A stretch of 64,000 bases of DNA from Mesorhizobium prunaredense (GTDB lineage Bacteria > Pseudomonadota > Alphaproteobacteria > Rhizobiales > Rhizobiaceae). Where the stretch lies: NCBI RefSeq assembly GCF_900156895.1, contig NZ_FTPD01000023.1, forward strand, positions 353,010 through 417,009, written 5' to 3'. Numbering within the stretch: the stretch's first letter is position 1; every line of letters starts with the position of its first letter. Positions 27,681-36,292 of this stretch are shown in pieces. The notes under the pieces were generated by a model. That model did not search any database. It was not told the DNA's origin and worked only from the letters and a program-made list of their open reading frames with translations. Position numbers and translations under genes: made by a program.

Positions 27681-30600
27681 ATGGACTGCTCGGGCTGCGG
27701 TTTCGAGGTTGAGGGCGGTTACGCTTTCTGTCCGAGGTGTGGCAGGCGCCAGCCCGTGCCATGCGCCAGTTGCGGCTACCGCTGCGCACCTGATTTCGAG
27801 TTCTGTCCGAAATGTGGGGCAAGCGTCGGTGCGCCCGCAAAAGCCGTCGAACGGCCTGCTCCGACGCCAAGCCGGACCATTGTGCAGCCTTCTCGAACTC
27901 CGTCGCTGCTTCCGAACATCGAAAGCGAAGATGGCCTGTATCCCGTCTCTGACGCCGATCGCCGGACGGTAACGGTCCTGTTCGCCGACCTTTGCGGCTT
28001 CACGACACTCAGCGAGCAGCTCGACCCCGAGGTCATGCAAGCGCTGCAGAACGAACTGTTCAAGGAATTGACGGCGGCCGTGCGAAACTTTGGTGGTTTC
28101 GTCGACAAATTCATCGGCGATGCACTGCTCGCTTTGTTCGGTGCGCCGGTCGCGCATGAGGACGATCCGGAACGTGCGCTTCGCGCCGCTCTCGACATGA
28201 TCGCCCGGACGGCGCGGCTCGGCGAAAGCACCCCCCACTCCGGCTCGCCTCTGTTGCTCCACATCGGCATAAACACTGGTCCCGTCGTTACTGGTGGATT
28301 GGGCATCGGCACCGCCAAATCCTATTCGGTGACCGGCGACACAGTGAATACGGCGCAACGCCTGCAATCGCTGGCCGCACCGGGTGAGGTGCTGGTAGGC
28401 GAGCTCACGCACAGGCTGACCCGGCATGCCTTCTCTTACGAGTCGCTGGGTGATGTCGTGCTTCGCGGCAAGGCTGGCAGTGTGCTCGTCCATCGACTGG
28501 ATGCACCGCTTGCGGCGCCGCGTGCAGCGCGTGGGCTCGAGGCGCTCGGCCTCAGTGCGCCGATAATAGGTCGTGGTGCGGAGCTCAATAGAATGCTGGC
28601 GAGCCTTGACCAGGCGTGCGGCGGCTCGGCCCAACTTGTCCGCCTCGTCGGAGAAGCCGGTATCGGGAAATCGCGGCTGGTGAACGAGTTCGTCGCCCGC
28701 GTCGGCGACGAGGATCGTTTTCGCAACGTCGCCGTGCGGCAGGCCACGTGCTCACCGCTGGGCGAACAATCATTTGGCGCCTTGGGCGCAGTGGTGCGCA
28801 GCGCTGCCGGGATGATGCAAAACGACAATGGGGACGAAATGCGGGGGAAGCTCGCAGGCTTGCTTGCCGATCTCGGCCTGCAGGGCGAGGAGGCGAAGCG
28901 GCTGATGCCTTTGCTCTACCATGTGCTCGGCCTTGGCGACCCCGATGCCACCTTGCAGCATATCGAGCCCGAGCAGCTGCGGCGGCAAATTCTCTACGCA
29001 GTCCGCACAATCATCGAACGGCGGCTTGCGTTGTCGCCGCTATTGATTGTCGTCGAAGACCTGCACTGGGCCGACGCCGTGTCGCTCGAGACACTGCGTT
29101 TCGTGATGGACAGGCTGGAACGCACGCGGTTGATGTTGCTGGTCACGCATCGCCCGGCGCCGGACAACGGCCAGCTCGACTCAAGTCGGGTCAGTCACAC
29201 AGCGCTCAGGCTTTCGCCGCTCAACAGTGATGACGGACGCAGCCTGCTGGCGGCGCTTTTCGGCGAGAGCTGGGTAAACTCCGCAGGAGGGCTTCTCGAC
29301 CAGATCCTTGAGCGCGCGGGCGGCAACCCCCTTTTTGTAGAGGAGATCGTCCGCGGCCTTATCGATCGCGGTGTACTGATGCGCGAGGGCCAGCGATGGC
29401 GGACCGTGGCAGGCGAAATCGCAACCGGCATTCCCGCCACTATCCAGGCAATGTTGCTTGCTCGCGTCGACCGGCTGCCCCAAGAGGTGCGCCGGTTGGC
29501 CCAGGAAGCCGCGGTAATCGGCCCGCGCTTCGATGCCACACTTCTGAAAACCGTGACAGCCGATCCCGGCCGGCTAGAAGCCGGCTGCGAACTGCTTTGC
29601 GATGCGGAAATCATCGAGGAAGTTGCCGGATCAGGCTCGGTCTCGTCGCAAAGCTACCGCTTTACGCAAACATTGCTGCAGGACGTGATCTACCAGAATC
29701 TGCTCCTGCAGCGCCGGACCGACATCCACGGGCGGGTAGGTGCTGCCTTGGAGAAACTGTGCGGCGACAAGCCGGAACGGCTCGAGGATTTGACCGTGCT
29801 CGGTCATCATTTCGCACAGAGCGCCGAGCGGGAGAGGGGCGCGCATTACCTGCAGGCGGCGGGCGATCGCGCTCGCATGATATACGCCAACGACGACGCC
29901 CTTCGTTTCTACGAGCGAGCACTGACTGCGTTGGGCGCGATCGGGCAAACACCGCTCAAACTGGCAATTGCAGAGCGCATTGCTGATTTGAGCGGCCCGG
30001 TAGGCCGCCGCGAGATCGCGCACCGCCACTACGAGACGGTGTTGCAGGCATACCGCGAGTCAGCCAATCGTGTCGCGTCGGCGCGCGTTTTGCGTAAGAT
30101 CGGTCGGCTGCTCTGGGATGTCGGCAAGCGGGACAATGCAGAATCCCGCTATGCTGAAGCGGCAGCGCTCCTCGATGGAGCGGATGCCCCGATCGAGCAG
30201 GCGCATCTCTGGCAAGAACGTGGCCGTCAGGCGTTCCGTAGCGGAGATCACGCTCTCGCGGCAAAATGGGCAGACGCGGCGCTGGATTGCGTACGCTCTC
30301 TGACAACGGAGCATGTCTCCGAGGTAGGGTGTGATGCCACTCTTGTGACCGCCGAGGCACTTAATACCAAGGCTGTTGCGCTGGCTCGCCTTGGGCGAAA
30401 CCGTGAAGCCGTGCGTGAGGTTGAGCGTAGCATTGAATTGGCCGAAGCCGCCGGTCTACTGGGCGCGGCCTGCCGCGGCTACACCAACCTCGGCGTGCTT
30501 TACACGACCATCGATCCGGCACAGGCGATGGAGGTCTGTCGGCGCGGTCTTGAAGTGGCGCGCCATATTGGTGATCTGGGATTCCAGGCGCGCCTCCTCG

Positions 30601-30980
30601 CCAATCTGGCGGTCGCTTGTTGTACTTTCACGGATCGCTGTCCAACGGAGGGCGTGCCTGCTGCCGAGAAGGCCATCGAGATCGACCGGGCGCTCGACCA
30701 GCGCGAGCACCTGCCGGTGCCGTTGATCGTGCTTGGGCAGATCCACCAGTGCAACGGCCGTCCGGAACTGGCGGTTGGCTTGTTCCACGAAGCACTGGAC
30801 GTGGCCCGCGAAACGGGCGAGCCCCAACTGCTGTTTCCGTGCTATGATGGTCTTGCAACGCTTAATCTCGACCTCGACAATCTGGCCGAGGCCGAACGCT
30901 ACTTTTCCCTGGCGCAGGGTATATGCGCCCAGCACGGGCTCGACCCGGAAGCGCTTGTGGTGCTGCCTTTTCTCGACTAG
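27681..30980 (+). CDS. Zinc-ribbon/class III cyclase/AAA ATPase/TPR signalling protein
   Basis: 1099 residues. Two zinc ribbons open the protein (CSGCGF...CPRCGR and CASCGY...CPKCGA, residues 2-50). The cyclase domain (about 95-280) has VLFADLCGFT and VDKFIGDALLALF with both metal Asp residues and the Lys; GDTVNTAQRLQ has the Asn and Arg, while the usual Asp/Thr is Ser. A STAND-like ATPase follows (Walker A VGEAGIGKSR near 340, Walker B LLIVVEDLHWAD near 455). The C-terminal ~400 residues are TPR-like helical repeats. Such proteins couple protein-protein sensing to cyclic nucleotide synthesis or use the cyclase fold as a regulator. ATG 27681 has a GTGAGGT site upstream; GTG 27633 would add 16 residues. 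Confidence 0.88.
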   Translation: MDCSGCGFEVEGGYAFCPRCGRRQPVPCASCGYRCAPDFEFCPKCGASVGAPAKAVERPAPTPSRTIVQPSRTPSLLPNIESEDGLYPVSDADRRTVTVLFADLCGFTTLSEQLDPEVMQALQNELFKELTAAVRNFGGFVDKFIGDALLALFGAPVAHEDDPERALRAALDMIARTARLGESTPHSGSPLLLHIGINTGPVVTGGLGIGTAKSYSVTGDTVNTAQRLQSLAAPGEVLVGELTHRLTRHAFSYESLGDVVLRGKAGSVLVHRLDAPLAAPRAARGLEALGLSAPIIGRGAELNRMLASLDQACGGSAQLVRLVGEAGIGKSRLVNEFVARVGDEDRFRNVAVRQATCSPLGEQSFGALGAVVRSAAGMMQNDNGDEMRGKLAGLLADLGLQGEEAKRLMPLLYHVLGLGDPDATLQHIEPEQLRRQILYAVRTIIERRLALSPLLIVVEDLHWADAVSLETLRFVMDRLERTRLMLLVTHRPAPDNGQLDSSRVSHTALRLSPLNSDDGRSLLAALFGESWVNSAGGLLDQILERAGGNPLFVEEIVRGLIDRGVLMREGQRWRTVAGEIATGIPATIQAMLLARVDRLPQEVRRLAQEAAVIGPRFDATLLKTVTADPGRLEAGCELLCDAEIIEEVAGSGSVSSQSYRFTQTLLQDVIYQNLLLQRRTDIHGRVGAALEKLCGDKPERLEDLTVLGHHFAQSAERERGAHYLQAAGDRARMIYANDDALRFYERALTALGAIGQTPLKLAIAERIADLSGPVGRREIAHRHYETVLQAYRESANRVASARVLRKIGRLLWDVGKRDNAESRYAEAAALLDGADAPIEQAHLWQERGRQAFRSGDHALAAKWADAALDCVRSLTTEHVSEVGCDATLVTAEALNTKAVALARLGRNREAVREVERSIELAEAAGLLGAACRGYTNLGVLYTTIDPAQAMEVCRRGLEVARHIGDLGFQARLLANLAVACCTFTDRCPTEGVPAAEKAIEIDRALDQREHLPVPLIVLGQIHQCNGRPELAVGLFHEALDVARETGEPQLLFPCYDGLATLNLDLDNLAEAERYFSLAQGICAQHGLDPEALVVLPFLD

Positions 30981-30998
30981 CCGGGATGGAGGTTGGAA

Positions 30999-31679
30999 AT
31001 GTCCGCGCGTAGTGACTTGGTACCGCTTCAACCGGGTGACCGTGCGCCGAACTTGGTACTCGACGCCATTACCCAGGAAGGCAAGATCGCGCTTGACGAC
31101 TTTCGCGGGCAAAAACCGGTGCTGGTCGGCCTGTTTCGAGGTCTGCATTGTGCGTTTTGCCGGCGCCATATCGCCGCCCAGGCGCGGCTTGATCCGGAAC
31201 TGCGCGAAAAGGGCGTGGAGAGCCTGACGGTAGTCAACACGCCGATCGAACGGGCGCGTCTCTATTTCCGCTACCACCCTATGCCGAATCTGCTTGCGGC
31301 CTCCGACCCTGAACGCGCTTCACATCGTGCTTTTGGACTGCCCAATCTCGAATTCACCCAAAACGAGACGATCTGGCCGTACAAGGTCTCGATGGCAGCG
31401 GCAAAGGACATGCGGGTCGACATACCAGGCGAGTTGCCCGGTCCGATGGATCCTTTTGCGGCCAGCGAATTCCTCGACAAGAAGGACAATTACGAAGTGA
31501 CCGAAGCCGACGAGCAGATGATGGCAACGGGACACGGACAATTGATAGGTCAGTTCCTGCTGGACCGGCAGGGGATCGTCCGCTGGACTTTCACCGAGGT
31601 TCCAGAGGGTGGGCGATACATGTTTGGGGCGCCAAGCCCGCAGGAGCTGATGTCAGCCGTGTCCCAAGTCGCCCAATAG
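30999..31679 (+). CDS. AhpC/TSA-type peroxiredoxin-like protein
   Basis: 226 residues. The thioredoxin-like fold starts with LQPGDRAPNLVLDAI and holds a CxxC pair in GLHCAFCRRH (Cys51 and Cys54) where peroxiredoxins have the peroxidatic Cys region. WTFTEVPEGGRYMFG near the C-terminus is typical of this redoxin subgroup. It probably reduces peroxides or acts as a thiol oxidoreductase in the cytoplasm; there is no signal peptide. The start ATG 30999 has a perfect GGAGG six bases upstream. It begins 18 bases after the cyclase/ATPase stop, so the two are likely co-transcribed. Confidence 0.82.
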   Translation: MSARSDLVPLQPGDRAPNLVLDAITQEGKIALDDFRGQKPVLVGLFRGLHCAFCRRHIAAQARLDPELREKGVESLTVVNTPIERARLYFRYHPMPNLLAASDPERASHRAFGLPNLEFTQNETIWPYKVSMAAAKDMRVDIPGELPGPMDPFAASEFLDKKDNYEVTEADEQMMATGHGQLIGQFLLDRQGIVRWTFTEVPEGGRYMFGAPSPQELMSAVSQVAQ

Positions 31680-31728
31680 ACTTGCGAACGAGGTAAACGG
31701 GCGGGACACTGAAATGACACTGACAAGT

Positions 31729-34704
31729 TCACCGCTCTTCGAGCACGGCCTCGACCCTGGCAACAAAGTCATCGAGCGAGCGATCCCCGCGAATCTCGAT
31801 GCGTGGAAGGTCGATGGGATCGCAATCGAGGTCCGCCGGCCCGTGTCTGCCGCCGAAGCCGATCCGATAGCCGCACTCCTTGGCCAGCCGGCCAAGCCGT
31901 CGGTCGGTGACAGAGAAGGGTGCCGCGAACGCCGTGGTTGGCCGACCGGTCCAGCGCTCGATGAACATTCGAGAGCGAAGCAGCTCGCTGGCCAGGTCAG
32001 AGCTCGACAGGCCATCGATCGCGCGATGCGTCGCCATGTGGCTTCCGAAAAACGCACCTTCGGCGGCGAGGCGTCGCACCGTCGCGGCGTCCATAAGCTG
32101 CGTCGGCGGACCGCTGTCGGCGTCCCACTGTGCGCTTGCGCCCACCAGGTCCGTCACCAGGAACACTTCCGCGGTCAGGTCGTTCGCGCGCAAGGTCGGC
32201 CAGGCATGATCGGCAAAGTTCTGGAAGCCGTCATCGAAGGTGATGAGCACTGGGCGGCCAGCGAAAGGGTGACGGTTGGCGATGAACCATTCCAGCTGCT
32301 CGGACATGATCGCGTGAAAGCCATTGGCGCGCAGCCATGCCATCTGGCTGTGGAATGCGGCGGGCGTGAGCCGAAAACGGGCGAGCGCGGCCGGACCTTC
32401 ATCGGCGACGCTGTGATACATGAGGACAGGGATACGCTGCCGCCGCTCGCTACGCGCAACGTCGCGGCGCAAGGCCCGCGCCCCGCCCCAGACGATATTT
32501 CGCGCGACCCCGATTTCGAGGCGCGCGCGGATTGGCGCATGATCGATCATCGGTTCCGTCGCCACCTCGTCCGGTGACAGGCGGCGGAAGCGGTCTATGC
32601 GATAGAGCTCGGTCTGGATCGATTGATCGAGGACGAGGCCTTCGGTCGCTGCCAGCGTCTCTGAGATCGGTTGTGCACCGAATGTGTTCCAGTCGAAGCC
32701 GGTCCTTTCAACATTGTCACGTAACACGAATGCATGTGCGTTGATGAAACTGCCGCCAAGCGCCAATGCCTCAACAATTTTTTTTGCGATGCGCCGCAAC
32801 TCGGCGAGATCATCCAGATAGTAGAGCACTTCCGAACAGACGATCAGGTCCATCTCACCAGGCAGTGTGTCCGCGCAGAAGTCCAGTACGCCGAACTCAA
32901 CATTCGGCTGATCGCTGCATCGCGCGCGCGCTCGCCCGATGGCTACGGCGGAGATGTCGGTTGCGGTCAAATGGCCCACTCGCGGCGCCAGCTGCCGCGT
33001 GAAGTGGCCCTCCGCGCAGGCCAGCTCAAGCGCCCGTCCGATGGGACCGGCAGGCAGAATTTCGAGCTGCCGCTCATATTTTTCCTGCTCATAGGACGAA
33101 CCGTAGTTCCAGGGATCCTCGGTCGCGAAACGGCGATTCCAGAACGACGTGCGATCATTGCCGTGCCCATCCGCTGCCGATGCACGGCGCGGCACTGAAA
33201 GCGGCTCTGTAGCTTCGGCGCTCGACCGAACCAGCCCGCGCGCTTCCGCGGCCAACCGCGCGAGTTTGCCGAAGTGGCCGTCCCGATCAGATCGGCGTCC
33301 CGCGATGGACAATGCCTCGGATGCAGATATGTCTGACTTGTCGGCGCCGGCGCCCTGTTGCGGGGCATGTACAGGCGGTCGCCTCGCAAGCCGGGCGGCA
33401 CTGTGTATAAGCCGCTCAGGGGGCACGAAATCCCGGGCCAATTCAATCCAATGGCGTCTTGTCACTTTCCCGAGTACGCCGAACTGCACGACAGCCTCGA
33501 TCTGGCCATCCATCATCAGATAGGCATAAATTTGATCGACTCCTTCCGGAAGCTCGATCGACGTCGGATTTCGAATATCGACGCGAATTCCAAGCGTCCG
33601 CGCCAGCCTGCGCGGCGCGGCAAGATCGTCGACGTCGAGAAGCATTTCCTCAAGGTGATACTGGACGCGGCGACCCGCGACGGGATCGTTCCAGACCTTG
33701 CCGAGTTCGGTGATCAACTCGGTGAGGGAGCCGCCGAACCTGCCCCACCTGGCAGCCAATTGCGCTGGCACCGATAGGCTTCCTACCGTAAGGCCATCGA
33801 AGGCCACTTTGGCGATCTCACGCGCCCACTTACGTCCTGCCGGGAGCGCGCGCAGGGTCTGCGGGCTGATCGAGCGGCGGCCGCAGCCGCAATCCGACAC
33901 GGCGTTCCACAACGCGAACCACGCGAGTGCTTCGGAAGCGGTGCGGCCATTCGTTTCGATCGCACCATTGGCGTGAGCCGATGCTGGCTGTTTGACCCTG
34001 GGATCAGCAGAAAAGCCGCGGGCGATCACGATTTCCGCATCGGCCAGCATCTGTGTCGAATTGCGGGTGAGCGAGTTGGGGCTGGCCCGATAGAAAGCGA
34101 GCGGCTCGTCGACCATCACCCAACGTTTGCCTAGACGTGCCAGGCGCTGCCACAGATCCCAGTCCTCGCAGGTGCGCAGCGAAACATCGAAGCCGCCCAA
34201 CTCGACAATTGTCTTCCGGTCGACGAGCAGCGCGTGAGTGCGGATGGCGCACCGGCGGGCGAATGTTTCGAAGGGCTGGGTCGCAACTTCCGTCGGGATG
34301 CTCGACGGGGTGAGTTCGCCATCGGGCATTACGCGCCGGAAACCGCAATAGGCGGCGACCGCATCGGGCGCGGCTTCAAGTGCGGCCAGCATTTTTGCAA
34401 GAAAGCCGGCGTCCACCCAATCGTCCGCATCCAGGAACATGAGCCAGCGGCCGCGCGCTGTCGAGATCCCGCTATTGCGCGCGCCGGCGGCGCTATACGC
34501 GCAAGAGCTCAACATCCGAAACCGGGCATCGTGCTCCACATACCCGGCGACAATCGCGGCGGTGGCGTCCGTGGAGGCGTCGTCGACGATGATCGCCTCC
34601 CAATCCATTATTTCCTGATCGACAAGGCAATCGAGTGCCCGCGCCAGCGTCACCTCCGCGTTGTGCGCAGGAACCACGATTGAAACCAAGGGATTATGCG
34701 CCAC
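31729..34704 (-). CDS. Fused GT2 glycosyltransferase / SAM methyltransferase / polysaccharide deacetylase
   Basis: About 991 residues with three enzyme domains. Residues 1-215 are a GT2 glycosyltransferase (VSIVVPAHNAE, VDDAST near 40, DXD in LDADDW near 92). A linker of unknown fold follows. Residues about 515-710 form a NodS-like methyltransferase (ALELACAEGHFTR, motif I). Residues about 755-990 form a NodB-like deacetylase (LMYHSV, TFDDGF near 823, HMATH). Such trifunctional proteins are known from other genomes. The start is uncertain: GTG 34704 has a GGGAAAG site and puts the GT2 domain at the N-terminus; ATG 34755 or 34806 would add 17 or 34 residues. It converges with the peroxiredoxin gene. 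It probably builds and modifies a surface glycan. Confidence 0.86.
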   Translation of the reverse strand: MAHNPLVSIVVPAHNAEVTLARALDCLVDQEIMDWEAIIVDDASTDATAAIVAGYVEHDARFRMLSSCAYSAAGARNSGISTARGRWLMFLDADDWVDAGFLAKMLAALEAAPDAVAAYCGFRRVMPDGELTPSSIPTEVATQPFETFARRCAIRTHALLVDRKTIVELGGFDVSLRTCEDWDLWQRLARLGKRWVMVDEPLAFYRASPNSLTRNSTQMLADAEIVIARGFSADPRVKQPASAHANGAIETNGRTASEALAWFALWNAVSDCGCGRRSISPQTLRALPAGRKWAREIAKVAFDGLTVGSLSVPAQLAARWGRFGGSLTELITELGKVWNDPVAGRRVQYHLEEMLLDVDDLAAPRRLARTLGIRVDIRNPTSIELPEGVDQIYAYLMMDGQIEAVVQFGVLGKVTRRHWIELARDFVPPERLIHSAARLARRPPVHAPQQGAGADKSDISASEALSIAGRRSDRDGHFGKLARLAAEARGLVRSSAEATEPLSVPRRASAADGHGNDRTSFWNRRFATEDPWNYGSSYEQEKYERQLEILPAGPIGRALELACAEGHFTRQLAPRVGHLTATDISAVAIGRARARCSDQPNVEFGVLDFCADTLPGEMDLIVCSEVLYYLDDLAELRRIAKKIVEALALGGSFINAHAFVLRDNVERTGFDWNTFGAQPISETLAATEGLVLDQSIQTELYRIDRFRRLSPDEVATEPMIDHAPIRARLEIGVARNIVWGGARALRRDVARSERRQRIPVLMYHSVADEGPAALARFRLTPAAFHSQMAWLRANGFHAIMSEQLEWFIANRHPFAGRPVLITFDDGFQNFADHAWPTLRANDLTAEVFLVTDLVGASAQWDADSGPPTQLMDAATVRRLAAEGAFFGSHMATHRAIDGLSSSDLASELLRSRMFIERWTGRPTTAFAAPFSVTDRRLGRLAKECGYRIGFGGRHGPADLDCDPIDLPRIEIRGDRSLDDFVARVEAVLEER

Positions 34705-35619
34705 GCCGTCTTTCCCGCGCCTTGGTTCGAAGGTAGAACAAGGCTCCCGGAACATAGCCCGCGAATTCCTGGCAAAGGAAACGGTCCTTAGGGATGCTGT
34801 GTCCAAACAGTGTTCTGCGAATTCTTCCGAGCCGCCGCAACGCCACTATTGGGCTGCAAAGGGAACTTGCTCCTGTCGTGGTACCGATGCTGGAAGCCTG
34901 GCGCAGCATTCGCATCCGTGCCGCCGAGCTTGGGCGCCAGCTGTCGCAGATGCACGTTAAAGCAAGCACGCCGCATACTCATGTCGATCCCCGGAATCGG
35001 CGCCATGACCACAAGCTGCGGTCCCTGGCGCCGTACGAGTGAAATAGCTATGGCAAACTGACGTCGTTTGCAATCGGGGCGCAATAAAGCAAGTCACTGA
35101 AGCTTTGGTGTGAATGACTGCAGTTATCGGGACTACTGCTCCCCTCCTATCGACCGAAATGCCTCGATACCGAGGTGCACTCTCGAACAGCCATTCTCCG
35201 TGCGAAAGAAGACCTTCCTTCTACCGTTGGGCCCGCATCGGAAGCTGATCGTCGCAGTATACAGCCGGATGCGAGGCAGTATGTGCACCGCCATGTCATC
35301 TAATTTAGATATTTCTAATGAGTCCGCGCTACTTAATCGCGCTCCAGTAGCTATAGCCTGATATTGTATTGCTCATTTCGATAGTAGAGTTCATCCAATT
35401 GTCGATTAGATTAGCCGATTATGGCTTCTATAACAAGAGATACGAAAGCTACACCAGTCGGAACTCGTTTATTTGCTGCTAGTCCAAGAGATGTAAAAGG
35501 GACGCACGAATTGGCTTGAGTCAAGAAGATTCCGGCTTGCGAGCCGGGTATTTTGCTGACATTCTTGTCCGTTTCTGAGTTTCGCACTGTGGCAGTTGTT
35601 CAAAAGAAGGGGCACAAGG
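34705..35619. other. Long intergenic region, A+T-rich on the right, with a transposase remnant
   Basis: About 900 bases separate the trifunctional gene from the GTPase operon. The left third contains a decayed IS110-like segment (listed separately). From about 35280 to 35480 the sequence becomes strikingly A+T-rich for this genome, which fits foreign DNA or a promoter region. No ORF here has a recognisable domain, and I see no clear promoter boxes. Confidence 0.5.
34840..35015 (+). pseudogene. Decayed remnant of an IS110-family transposase
   Basis: Two plus-strand frames, one base apart, together resemble the end of the central and the start of the C-terminal part of an IS110-type transposase. 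34845-34968 reads as a helical segment with ELAPVVVPMLEAWRSIR and AAELGRQLSQ. 34960-35013 then reads KQARRILMSIPGIGAMTT, matching the conserved LM-x-IPGIG-x-x-TA helix-hairpin-helix motif that opens the transposase IS116/IS110/IS902 domain. The frame changes near 34960-34968, and both sides run into unrelated sequence, so only a fragment of roughly 60 codons survives. No terminal repeats are visible. Confidence 0.6.
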
Positions 35620-36285
35620 ATGGCCAAGGAATCTTCGAATAGCGCTTCTCCAGCAAATAAAGCGGACGTAAATCTGATAGGTAATGCAGACGGAAACGGG
35701 CTGGCCTTCATGGCGGCCCAGGCTCGCGAGAGCGGAGGCCCCGGCGACGCTGTAGGTGTCGACAAGATACGTGATCTGCTGTTCGGCAACCAGATGCAGG
35801 ACTATGACCGCCGTTTTTCCAAGCTTGAAGAACGGTTCTTGCAGCGCTTCAAGGATGTCGAATCCGAGGCCAAGCGCAATCTTGAAATGTACGAGTCAAA
35901 TGCAAAGAAGCAGGTCGAATCGCTTGCGGGGCAATTGCGGAACGAAAAGGATGCACGAGCCGAGGCCGACAAGGAGATCGACCGGAATCTTCGCGAGCAA
36001 AATCAGGCGCTTGAAAAGCAGGTGCGCGCGTTGTCGGATCAATTGAGCGAGCTTGAGCGCGAAGTTGCGGACCGGATAAATCGAAGCGATCAATCGCTGC
36101 GTGAGGAAATCAAGCAAAAGAATGAAACCATTCAGATGGTAATGGAGAAAATGTTTTCCGATCTCAGCAACGTCAAGACCGACCGAAATCTTTTGGCTGG
36201 CCTGTTTGTCGAGGTTGCAAAATGTCTAAATCAGGATCCCGTCGGCAGCAAGAGCAACTCGGAACGTAGCTGGAAAGTGAGTTGA
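35620..36285 (+). CDS. Coiled-coil protein, first gene of the GTPase/cyclase operon
   Basis: 221 residues. A low-complexity N-terminus of about 45 residues leads to a long charged heptad-like region (about residues 50-185: DYDRRFSKLEERFLQRFKDVESEAKRN and onward), rich in Glu, Lys, Arg and Gln, which should form an extended coiled coil. No membrane segment or signal peptide is present. A short helical C-terminus (LLAGLFVEVAKCLNQ) ends the protein. ATG 35620 is preceded by AAGAAGGGG. The next gene starts seven bases after the stop. It is probably a cytoplasmic adaptor or oligomerisation partner for the membrane protein and GTPase encoded downstream (inference). Confidence 0.78.
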   Translation: MAKESSNSASPANKADVNLIGNADGNGLAFMAAQARESGGPGDAVGVDKIRDLLFGNQMQDYDRRFSKLEERFLQRFKDVESEAKRNLEMYESNAKKQVESLAGQLRNEKDARAEADKEIDRNLREQNQALEKQVRALSDQLSELEREVADRINRSDQSLREEIKQKNETIQMVMEKMFSDLSNVKTDRNLLAGLFVEVAKCLNQDPVGSKSNSERSWKVS

Positions 36286-36292
36286 TCGGAAC

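Noticed and set aside
34845..35042. Intact transposase gene
   Set aside because: Only a fragment is present, split between two frames, without terminal repeats; kept as a pseudogene only.
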